The notes below the pieces were generated by a model. The model was not told where the DNA came from, ran no database searches, and saw only the letters and a program-made list of their open reading frames with translations. From JAUHWS01 sp964571805 (lineage in GTDB: Bacteria; Patescibacteriota; Gracilibacteria; UM-FILTER-43-11): a stretch of 7,769 nt of DNA. The first letter of the stretch is position 1; the number at the start of each line of letters is the position of its first letter. A program made the translations under genes and the position numbers. Positions 1 through 4,834 of this stretch are shown piece by piece. The stretch is from assembly GCA_964571805.1 (NCBI GenBank), contig CAZNDI010000058.1:1-7769 (forward strand), given 5' to 3'.

Positions 1-856
1 TATCTGTTGAGATTTCAATAAAATCAAATAAAATGCCTGCCCCCTCTTCCCCCAAAGTTTTCAAACCGAATATTGCATCAGAACTCAGGTCTTTATTTTG
101 ATCAAATGCTTTTCTTAAACCCGCCAAGAGTATTATTCTGAACTTCAAAATATTTTCTTCGCTTAAATAACTCACCTTATCAGGATATACCTGAATCAAA
201 TGCGCTAAATCTAAAAATTGATTGAATTCATCATCCTTCAGGCCTCTTCCAAAAATGACTTCAAATGCAGCATTCATGATCAATGCCTCATTTGGTTTTT
301 CAGTGGTTGCATCCCTGGCGTCAAGCTCATCTACATCGATACCCTTATAAAAGGCAATTGCCATAAACTCACTTGCTCCATCTATGGTCCGCATAAGATC
401 GACTAATTCCAGGTTTTCTAAATTGGAAAGTTGCTGTTTTAAGTTGTCATTAAATTTGCATTCATTCAGCCAAGATAGGGCTTTCAAAAGAGTTTGATTT
501 GTTTCTAGCCAGCTTGGGGCCAAAATTTCTTCAAATTGATATGGCCGCCCTTCACTTTCCCCCTGTTCATCTATACTATTTATTTTTTCTTTAACAGAAG
601 ATAAATCGTCTGCCTTTCTTTTTAGTGCGATGATATCATTAAAAAGCAATTGACAATTTGATCTACTGGCAGCGACCTTTTTAATTTTATTTTCGCTTAC
701 ATTATCAGCTTTGAGCTCAACTGCATCTGTAGCAACCTCTGGCTGCTGGGTATGACCTTCTTTTTTACATCCACTTAAACTCAAAACACCTCCCAATATA
801 GCGGAAATTAAATATTTTGTTGAAAGGCTGCTCAATTTAGGTGACTGGCTCAGCAT
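1..856 (-). CDS. Putative lipoprotein of unknown function (3' end outside window)
   Basis: An open frame of 285 codons runs off the left edge without a stop, so the gene is partial at its C-terminus. Translation from ATG at 856 gives a short basic N-region, a hydrophobic stretch (LISAILGGVLSLSG, about residues 16-29) and a lipobox Leu27-Ser28-Gly29-Cys30 followed by Lys-Lys. This is a classical type II signal peptide, predicting lipid attachment at Cys30 and anchoring to the outer face of a membrane. The mature part starts with a charged, probably flexible linker, then an alpha-helical, acidic domain with no family I recognise. A TTG codon at 835 would give a more compact signal peptide and is an alternative start. 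The predicted promoter places transcription start almost on the ATG. The gene lies in the AT-rich segment next to the recombinase, so it may be element cargo. Lipoprotein call is strong; function unknown. Confidence 0.8.
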   Translation of the reverse strand, partial: MLSQSPKLSSLSTKYLISAILGGVLSLSGCKKEGHTQQPEVATDAVELKADNVSENKIKKVAASRSNCQLLFNDIIALKRKADDLSSVKEKINSIDEQGESEGRPYQFEEILAPSWLETNQTLLKALSWLNECKFNDNLKQQLSNLENLELVDLMRTIDGASEFMAIAFYKGIDVDELDARDATTEKPNEALIMNAAFEVIFGRGLKDDEFNQFLDLAHLIQVYPDKVSYLSEENILKFRIILLAGLRKAFDQNKDLSSDAIFGLKTLGEEGAGILFDFIEISTD

Positions 857-864
857 ATAAATTT

Positions 865-892
865 ATTATACATAAAAAATATATTTAGTCAA
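865..892 (-). promoter_or_regulatory. Promoter of the lipoprotein gene
   Basis: On the minus strand TTGACT (892-887) is followed after 16 bases by a perfect TATAAT (870-865). The expected transcription start is near 858, only two or three bases before the ATG at 856, so the message would be leaderless or nearly so. No Shine-Dalgarno sequence is present, which is consistent with that. Confidence 0.6.
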
Positions 893-906
893 ATAAAAGC
901 CGCGCG

Positions 907-1332
907 TCAAATTCCACCTTTAGCATCTTCTGAAGATTCAAGCATTGTTTCTACAGAATCAAAATCGATTTGCTCCGCTTTTCTTTGAATGAAAATACGT
1001 TTCTCTGTAAAGGAATATGTCTCAAATTCTGTTCTAACATGAATGGAAGTCCTTCGATTGATTTGTTTAGTTTTTACAAATTTTTCTGACTTTTTCAATA
1101 AGTTTTTTAATAGGTCATAAGCTGCTGAACCTAAAACCCCTACTCCAAAATTAACCAAAACATCAACGATCATTGGTAGGTCTCCAGCAGATAATCTTCT
1201 GTACTCATTATTAATTTCAGTCTCAAATTCAGAAAAATATTCTTTAACCAAGGAAATTTCATCCGAAGACGATTCTTTACCAACAGTGATGATTATATTT
1301 GGATTTTTCATGCTAATTTTAAAAATGTACAC
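907..1332 (-). CDS. Small protein of unknown function with a hydrophobic central helix
   Basis: A 141-codon frame from GTG at 1332, or more likely 134 codons from the ATG at 1311; neither start has a clear ribosome-binding site. The stop is TGA at 907-909. In the 141-residue numbering there is an N-terminal beta-like strand (NIIITVG), a charged helix (about 24-46), a strongly hydrophobic, Gly/Ala-containing helix (52-79, LPMIVDVLVNFGVGVLGSAA then DLLKNLLKK), a basic linker, two beta-like strands (SIHVRTEF, RIFIQRK) and an acidic C-terminal helix. This order is vaguely like small effector-associated proteins that accompany conflict systems, but that is an impression only, and I do not recognise a family. 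The gene is transcribed divergently from the recombinase and lies in the putative integrated element. Confidence 0.65.
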   Translation of the reverse strand: MYIFKISMKNPNIIITVGKESSSDEISLVKEYFSEFETEINNEYRRLSAGDLPMIVDVLVNFGVGVLGSAAYDLLKNLLKKSEKFVKTKQINRRTSIHVRTEFETYSFTEKRIFIQRKAEQIDFDSVETMLESSEDAKGGI

Positions 1333-1350
1333 ATTAAGAGTATACTATGA

Positions 1351-1378
1351 TTTATATTATTGGCTAAATAAAGAGCAA
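1351..1378 (-). promoter_or_regulatory. Possible promoter for the small unknown gene
   Basis: Minus strand TTGCTC (1378-1373), 16 bases, then TATAAA (1356-1351). Transcription would begin near 1344, just upstream of the GTG at 1332. The match to consensus is moderate and the region is AT-rich, so chance similarity is possible. Confidence 0.3.
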
Positions 1379-1381
1379 TTC

Positions 1382-1429
1382 CTTTTAATTAAGCCTTAAT
1401 TAAAGTATAATTACTATCGAAAAAGTAAT
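1382..1429 (+). promoter_or_regulatory. Recombinase promoter region with two inverted repeats (candidate operator)
   Basis: A perfect TATAAT lies at 1406-1411, about 27 bases before the recombinase ATG; the -35 region (around 1382-1389) is poor, which suggests a regulated or weak promoter. Immediately upstream is a near-perfect inverted repeat, TTAATTAA-GCC-TTAATTAA (1385-1403), extendable by CTT/AAG with one extra T. A second inverted repeat, ATTACT-N8-AGTAAT, occupies 1410-1429 and overlaps the expected transcription start. Binding of a regulator to either repeat would cover the promoter. The intergenic space is shared with the divergent gene at 907-1332. The repeats are seen in the sequence; the operator role is inferred. 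Confidence 0.45.
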
Positions 1430-1437
1430 GAAACTCC

Positions 1438-3159
1438 ATGAATTCAAGTAAAAAAGTAAAGATTGCAATCTATATAAGAGTATCCACAGACGAACAGGGT
1501 GAAAAATTTGGCCTAGACACGCAAATAAGAAAGATTGAGGATTTCATTAAATTTCATTCAGATGATGGTTGGATATATGATCGATCTCTAATTTACGAAG
1601 ATAAGGGATATTCTGGCACCCTACCACCCGAAGGAAGACCTGCCCTCAAAAAGCTTATGCAAGATGCTAAGAAGGGGCTATTTGATTTAGTAGTAGTGTA
1701 CAAGCTAGACCGATTTTTTCGCTCAATGCGATATTTACTAGAAACAATTGAAAGCCTACAAGAGATGGAAATTGGGTTTTATTCTGTTTCAGAAAAGTTT
1801 GATACCAGCCCTATGGGAAAGTTACTGATGAATATATTCGGAACTTTAGCCCAATTCGAAAGGGATTTGATCATTGAGCGAACCAGTGAAGGAAAGATAA
1901 GTGCAGCAAGAGCTGGGCGTTATGTGGGAGGTGCAGTCCCCTTTGGCTATAAAGTTGAGAGCACCAAGGGTTTAAAGGGCACTAAGGGCACAAGAATTAT
2001 CATCCCCGATAAGGAAGACTCAAAAATTGTGAAAGATATTTTTTACTGGTTCGTAGATCTAGACTATAGCCCTTTAGAAATTGCTCGCGCTTTAAGCAAA
2101 AGAGGTGTTTTAACTAACAGAGATAAAGAATATAAAGGAAAATACAGGAGGGCAAACCCTGTTGGTAAATGGAGTGAAACAACTATTCGGAATAAGTTAG
2201 GAGATACACACTACATTGGAAAATATTACTATAATCGTCGAGATGGCAGTGGAAAAGAAAAACCAGAAAGCGATTGGATTGAAATGGAGTGTCCACGAAT
2301 CATCAATGATGAAACATTTAATAAAGCCAAAAGAAAGCTTGAAGCTATGAAACGTGGTCGTAATAATAAAAAATATGATTATATGTTTTCAGGAAAAATA
2401 GTTTGTGGATTATGCCAGTCAAGCTTTACAGGATACATGTCCTCCAAAAAAACAAAGAATTACAGGTGTTTAAAAACAAATAAATCCAAAGTGGTTAAAA
2501 CATGTAGAGCCTCGCATATTTCAGAAAAGATTTTAGAAGAGACTATATTCCCAGTAATAGAAAACTTGCTCAAACATCCAAAGGCAGCCCTTGAATACAT
2601 GCAGAAGAAACTAAACCAAAGTGCCGAATATAACTTCTATAAAGGACAAAGGGTGAGCCTAAAAAAACAAATGGATAAAGTTGAAGCAAGTAAGGCCATT
2701 TTGATCGATATCCGAATGGGTAATCAAATCACTAAAGAAGACTTTAATGGCAGGTTAAAAGAGCTAGACAGACAATATTTAGGCCTTAAAGAAGAACTTG
2801 AAAGCGTGGAATCAATGCTTACTTCAGAACAATTGAAAAAGGAAAAAATTGAGTCCATTAAAGAAGTATTGAAAAAATACAAAGACAAACTCAACGAAAA
2901 AACATCTTACAGTGACAAATGCAGTATTGTAAAAGATGTCGTTAAGCGCATTGTAATTAATGGAGATGATGTAAAACTAGAGCTATTTATACCAAGGAAG
3001 ATCCAAGAAGAGGTAAGTCAAAGGGGTGGCAGTCTTCCAGGTGAATTAACTAAAACACCCCAAAAGAACCTCTTTGGGAAAGTTAAATTAAAAAATTTGT
3101 GTGGAGGTACCGGTGGGACTCGAACCCACGAATGGAGGTTTTGCAAACCCCAGCGTTAA
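1438..3159 (+). CDS. Large serine recombinase (site-specific integrase)
   Basis: A 573-residue large serine recombinase, catalysing integration and excision of an element through a covalent phosphoserine intermediate. The resolvase-type catalytic domain (about 7-150) shows the nucleophile Ser16 in YIRVSTDEQ with Arg14, the GRP motif with Arg67, the KLDRFFRS motif with Arg92 and Arg95, and the long E-helix (AQFERDLIIERTSEG, from about 138). A recombinase DNA-binding domain follows (GRYVGGAVPFGYKV through RIINDETFNKAK, about 165-310), then a zinc ribbon with Cys323, Cys326, Cys344 and Cys356, and a coiled-coil-rich segment (about 380-470). The length is normal for the family. Start: first ATG after the promoter; no Shine-Dalgarno is visible. 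The last 18 residues (GGTGGTRTHEWRFCKPQR) are the antisense reading of the tRNA-Cys gene, so the C-terminus is created by the insertion site and probably differs in the excised element. Confidence 0.95.
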   Translation: MNSSKKVKIAIYIRVSTDEQGEKFGLDTQIRKIEDFIKFHSDDGWIYDRSLIYEDKGYSGTLPPEGRPALKKLMQDAKKGLFDLVVVYKLDRFFRSMRYLLETIESLQEMEIGFYSVSEKFDTSPMGKLLMNIFGTLAQFERDLIIERTSEGKISAARAGRYVGGAVPFGYKVESTKGLKGTKGTRIIIPDKEDSKIVKDIFYWFVDLDYSPLEIARALSKRGVLTNRDKEYKGKYRRANPVGKWSETTIRNKLGDTHYIGKYYYNRRDGSGKEKPESDWIEMECPRIINDETFNKAKRKLEAMKRGRNNKKYDYMFSGKIVCGLCQSSFTGYMSSKKTKNYRCLKTNKSKVVKTCRASHISEKILEETIFPVIENLLKHPKAALEYMQKKLNQSAEYNFYKGQRVSLKKQMDKVEASKAILIDIRMGNQITKEDFNGRLKELDRQYLGLKEELESVESMLTSEQLKKEKIESIKEVLKKYKDKLNEKTSYSDKCSIVKDVVKRIVINGDDVKLELFIPRKIQEEVSQRGGSLPGELTKTPQKNLFGKVKLKNLCGGTGGTRTHEWRFCKPQR

Positions 3160-3178
3160 CCAACTTCGCCACGGTACC
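3102..3178 (-). tRNA. tRNA-Cys (GCA), with encoded CCA
   Basis: The minus strand folds as a complete cloverleaf. The acceptor stem is GGTACCG with CGGTACC (7 perfect pairs), and the D arm is GCG/CGC. The anticodon stem is GGGGT/ACCTC around the loop TTGCAAA, giving anticodon GCA (bases 3142-3144). The variable loop has 5 bases, and the T arm is GTGGG-TTCGAGT-CCCAC. The discriminator base is U73, a known identity element of cysteine tRNA, and CCA follows it in the DNA (3104-3102). The 3' half overlaps the end of the recombinase gene on the other strand. All arms are intact, so the tRNA should be functional despite the neighbouring recombinase. Confidence 0.96.
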
Positions 3179-3224
3179 AAGCTCATCATTTTTACCATAT
3201 TTATGAGGGAAAAACAAATTGTAA

Positions 3225-3254
3225 TTGACAAACAAGGTCAAGAAAGCTTATAAT
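3225..3254 (+). promoter_or_regulatory. Consensus sigma-70-type promoter with no obvious protein gene
   Basis: TTGACA (3225-3230) and TATAAT (3249-3254) are both perfect and are separated by 18 bases. Transcription would start near 3261 and run right, away from the tRNA, which is on the other strand. No convincing reading frame follows for over 100 bases, so the natural product is an RNA (see next entry). Confidence 0.7.
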
Positions 3255-3260
3255 GAATCT

Positions 3261-3400
3261 ACATTGGAGTACGGGTCCTAGGTCCCTCTTTGTCAGGATT
3301 AAACGCCCCTAGGAAAAAGAAACAATCCACAAGTTCTGCGCCTCAAATGCTAGGGGGGGGGGACTTTTTTAAAAGTTTTCAACTTTTAAAAAAAGTTCGG
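3261..3400 (+). ncRNA. Candidate small non-coding RNA
   Basis: The stretch after the consensus promoter has no credible protein: the only frame starts with TTG at 3290 and reads through the G run and palindrome. It does hold pairing potential. TTGT-GGATT (3290-3300, with a CA bulge) matches AATCC-ACAA (3324-3332). CCTAGG occurs at 3277-3282 and 3308-3313, and CCCCTAG (3306-3312) can pair with CTAGGGG (3350-3356), a few bases before a T run (3365-3370) that could end transcription. I see no signature of tmRNA, SRP RNA, 6S RNA or RNase P RNA. If transcription passes the palindrome it would be antisense to the 3' end of the next gene. Identity and 3' end are uncertain. Confidence 0.35.
3353..3398. 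repeat. Run of ten G followed by an AT-rich palindrome (terminator-like)
   Basis: Ten consecutive G (3353-3362) are followed by an inverted repeat: left arm 3361-3377 (GGACTTTTTTAAAAGTT), loop TTC, right arm 3381-3398 (AACTTTTAAAAAAAGTTC), matching except for one extra A/T and one mismatch. Five G follow the right arm. The stop codon of the minus-strand gene (3386-3388) lies inside the right arm, so this hairpin ends that gene's message. It may also stop the rightward transcript from 3261. The G run is a likely site of length variation. Confidence 0.6.
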
Positions 3401-3772
3401 GGGAGTGGGCTTATAATAAGTAGAAATGAGGAAAAGCTTCTTATCCTTTCTAGATACTTCCTCGCGCAAATGTATAAAAACTCTCTTGTTTTCTGAGGAT
3501 AAACCTTCAAATTCATACTCATTATTTCCTTTAATTACACGATGGGAAAAATGATCCGATTTCTTTAAAATATCAATTCCAACCCAAAAACTTCTTAGCC
3601 GATCTCTTAAATCTTTTCTTTTAATAATAGCTGCAGGCAATTTAGTGAAAAAAATCTTCCTATTTTTCAAGGCCTTACAACGAACATAGGAATTCTGTTC
3701 TAAAAAAAGATTTAAATATTGCTTGAGCGTTGAGGTCGACTTTTTTGCAAGAAATTCTTTAGATCGATACAT
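3386..3772 (-). CDS. Protein of unknown function, possibly a BECR-fold nuclease-like toxin
   Basis: The frame gives 128 residues from ATG at 3772; a GTG at 3781 would add three. I prefer the ATG because AGAAAG lies about nine bases upstream. The protein is basic, with a Lys/Arg-rich N-terminal half (helix about 5-25, then ALKNRKIFF) and a C-terminal half predicted to be beta-rich (HRVIKGNNEYEFEGLSSENKRVFIHLREE, then KKLFLISTYYK). The pattern 'EYEFEG...VFIHLREE...KLFLISTYYK' is reminiscent of phage and polymorphic-toxin nucleases of the Barnase-EndoU-ColicinE5-RelE (BECR) type, but I cannot assign it. The last residues (PTPPNFF) and the stop run into the AT-rich palindrome, so the end may be recently altered. 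A promoter with an inverted repeat lies upstream. No partner antitoxin gene is visible nearby. Confidence 0.6.
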   Translation of the reverse strand: MYRSKEFLAKKSTSTLKQYLNLFLEQNSYVRCKALKNRKIFFTKLPAAIIKRKDLRDRLRSFWVGIDILKKSDHFSHRVIKGNNEYEFEGLSSENKRVFIHLREEVSRKDKKLFLISTYYKPTPPNFF

Positions 3773-3793
3773 ATTAAGCACTTTCTAGATATG

Positions 3794-3830
3794 GAGGCGG
3801 ATAATAGCCTCAAACCATTCAAAAAGTAAA
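3794..3830 (-). promoter_or_regulatory. Promoter with inverted repeat over the -10 box
   Basis: Minus strand TTTACT (3830-3825), 18 bases, then TATTAT (3806-3801). The -10 box sits in the loop of a perfect inverted repeat, GAGGC-N8-GCCTC (3794-3811). This geometry suits repression by a dimeric protein, possibly the product of the downstream gene itself, or an RNA hairpin at the message start. The boxes match consensus only partly. Confidence 0.4.
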
Positions 3831-3927
3831 TAAAGTTTGGCTGATTTTTTAAAAATCCATCATGAAGTAAATTTGAATTCTATTTAAAAGCTTGTTAATC
3901 TTAACCCTTAATTCAAAAATTGCGCTC

Positions 3928-4059
3928 ATGAAATCAAGCAAAATCCTCACCATCCTCATCTCCTTCCTTTTGGGCGTCATCGCCGCTATGGCCTACCAAC
4001 AGAGCCAAGATGACAAAAAAAATCCCCTCCAACAAGCTGTAGAAGAAGCACAAAAATAA
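3928..4059 (+). CDS. 43-residue single-pass membrane or secreted peptide
   Basis: ATG at 3928 to TAA at 4057-4059. The sequence begins with a basic N-region (MKSSK), continues with a hydrophobic stretch (ILTILISFLLGVIAAMA, residues 6-22) and ends in a polar tail with QQSQDDKKN and a short amphipathic helix (LQQAVEEAQK). This is either a single membrane segment with a small cytoplasmic or external tail, or an uncleaved signal anchor; no lipobox Cys is present. Codon use is rich in C-ending codons (ATC, CTC, GCC) and matches grpE and dnaK rather than the AT-rich genes on the left, which supports a real gene. It lies 88 bases upstream of grpE on the same strand and could be co-transcribed with it. 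No Shine-Dalgarno sequence precedes it. Function unknown. Confidence 0.6.
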   Translation: MKSSKILTILISFLLGVIAAMAYQQSQDDKKNPLQQAVEEAQK

Positions 4060-4089
4060 AAAACCTGAAAATATTAGCCCATGATGAGG

Positions 4090-4118
4090 TTGTGAGACCC
4101 CTTCATTTTTGATAACAT
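4090..4118 (+). promoter_or_regulatory. Weak candidate promoter for grpE
   Basis: TTGTGA (4090-4095), 17 bases, TAACAT (4113-4118); each box matches consensus at four of six positions. Transcription would start near 4126, about 22 bases before the grpE ATG. No CIRCE element is seen here, so grpE may be transcribed from this site or from upstream of the small peptide gene. Confidence 0.3.
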
Positions 4119-4147
4119 CAAAACACGTACCCCTAAGCTTTTTACAC

Positions 4148-4708
4148 ATGCAAGACGACCACGCCAAAAAAGACGATCAAGAAGAAGTAACAGAAAGCGC
4201 CAAAGTCGATCAAAACATCAAAGAGGATCAACAAGAAGATGAAAAAAACCCACCTTCACCTAAAAAAGACGATCAGGACAGTAGAATCGAAGAACTCACC
4301 CATGCCCTCGCTAGAGCCATGGCTGATCTGCAAAATTTTAAACGAAGGAATGAAGAAGAAAGAGCCGGTTTATTCAAATACGCCAACATTGAACTCTTAA
4401 AGAGCCTCTTGCCTTTTATTGATAATTTAGACCGAAGTATTTTTCATCTGCCAGAAGATTTAAAAGAAAATCAGTGGACCAAAGGAGTGATTCACATCCA
4501 CGCAGACCTTCTTAAAACCTTGGAAACATTGGGCATACAAAAAATCAAAACCGTAGGAGAAAAACTCGACCCCCTAAAACACGAAGGACTCATGTCGGGA
4601 CCCGGTGAAAAAGACATCATCATTGAAGAGTTTGAACCAGGCTACATTATGGGAGACACCGTCATCAAAGTCGCCCGAGTGAAAGTGGGCGATGGCACAG
4701 AAAAATAA
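4148..4708 (+). CDS. grpE: GrpE, nucleotide exchange factor of DnaK
   Basis: A 186-residue GrpE, the cytoplasmic dimeric factor that releases ADP from DnaK and so drives its substrate cycle. The N-terminal 45 residues are highly charged and disordered-looking (repeated DD, EE, KK). The long dimerisation helix follows (about 46-85) with the family motif ADLQNFKRRNEEE, then the four-helix region (LLKSLLPFIDNLDRSI, about 83-98; WTKGVIHIHADLLKTLETLGI, 110-130). The C-terminal beta-wing contains DPLKHEGLMSGPGEKD and EEFEPGYIMGDTVIKVARVKVG, the usual GrpE ending. I chose ATG at 4148 because the upstream TTG at 4109 adds only non-conserved residues and lies upstream of the expected transcription start. 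No Shine-Dalgarno is visible. dnaK is 126 bases downstream, with its -35 box starting at the base after this stop codon. Confidence 0.95.
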   Translation: MQDDHAKKDDQEEVTESAKVDQNIKEDQQEDEKNPPSPKKDDQDSRIEELTHALARAMADLQNFKRRNEEERAGLFKYANIELLKSLLPFIDNLDRSIFHLPEDLKENQWTKGVIHIHADLLKTLETLGIQKIKTVGEKLDPLKHEGLMSGPGEKDIIIEEFEPGYIMGDTVIKVARVKVGDGTEK

Positions 4709-4737
4709 TTGACAGCCGTTTTCTAGCACTCTATAAT
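4709..4737 (+). promoter_or_regulatory. Perfect sigma-70-type promoter of dnaK
   Basis: TTGACA (4709-4714), 17 bases, TATAAT (4732-4737): both boxes and the spacing match consensus exactly. The -35 box begins directly after the grpE stop codon. Transcription should start near 4744, giving a leader of about 90 bases before the dnaK ATG. Confidence 0.9.
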
Positions 4738-4749
4738 TTTGAGTGCTAA
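4723..4749 (+). promoter_or_regulatory. CIRCE element (HrcA operator) of dnaK
   Basis: CTAGCACTC, nine bases, GAGTGCTAA: one mismatch in the left arm from the classical CIRCE sequence TTAGCACTC-N9-GAGTGCTAA. The -10 box TATAAT is the first six bases of the spacer, so HrcA dimers bound here would occlude RNA polymerase. Known biology: HrcA represses chaperone genes at normal temperature and is released on heat shock. No hrcA gene is in the window. Confidence 0.95.
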
Positions 4750-4757
4750 ACTACATT

Positions 4758-4798
4758 CCGGATTGTGGGCCGTATCGTGACACCACAATTCGGCCCAC
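4758..4798 (+). promoter_or_regulatory. dnaK leader with two mutually exclusive hairpins
   Basis: Hairpin A pairs CCGGATTGTGG (4758-4768) with CCACAATTCGG (4783-4793): 11 pairs, one of them G-U, with a 14-base loop. Hairpin B pairs GTGGGCCG (4765-4772) with CGGCCCAC (4791-4798): eight GC-rich pairs with an 18-base loop. The two share bases and cannot form together. Neither reaches the start codon at 4835, and no Shine-Dalgarno sequence is present to be masked. The pairing is read from the sequence; a regulatory role is inference. Confidence 0.45.
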
Positions 4799-4834
4799 CA
4801 TTCGACCCACTATACGTAACTTAATCAACAAATT

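Larger units (their letters stand above)
1..3178. mobile_element. Right end of a putative integrated element at tRNA-Cys
   Basis: The serine recombinase abuts and overlaps the 3' end of tRNA-Cys, whose 3' terminus faces left. This segment is visibly more AT-rich than the grpE-dnaK region and carries genes without obvious housekeeping roles. The simplest reading is an element inserted at the tRNA 3' end that extends left beyond the window. No second copy of the tRNA 3' end is visible, so the other boundary and the exact attachment core cannot be placed; the right boundary lies somewhere in or next to the tRNA gene. Inference from layout. Confidence 0.45.

Noticed and set aside
218..406. 62-residue plus-strand frame
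   Set aside because: It lies wholly inside the longer lipoprotein frame on the other strand and has no promoter or recognisable protein pattern.
3290..3496. 68-residue plus-strand frame after the strong promoter
   Set aside because: It starts with TTG, reads through the G run and the palindrome, and its second half is antisense to the 3386-3772 gene; the composition is driven by the repeats, so an RNA product is more likely.
3843..3857. GATTTTTTAAAAATC palindrome as a terminator
   Set aside because: The stem is entirely A/T apart from its ends and no T run follows, so it is not a convincing terminator.
3934..4167. 77-residue minus-strand frame
   Set aside because: Antisense to the small peptide gene and the start of grpE; no independent support.
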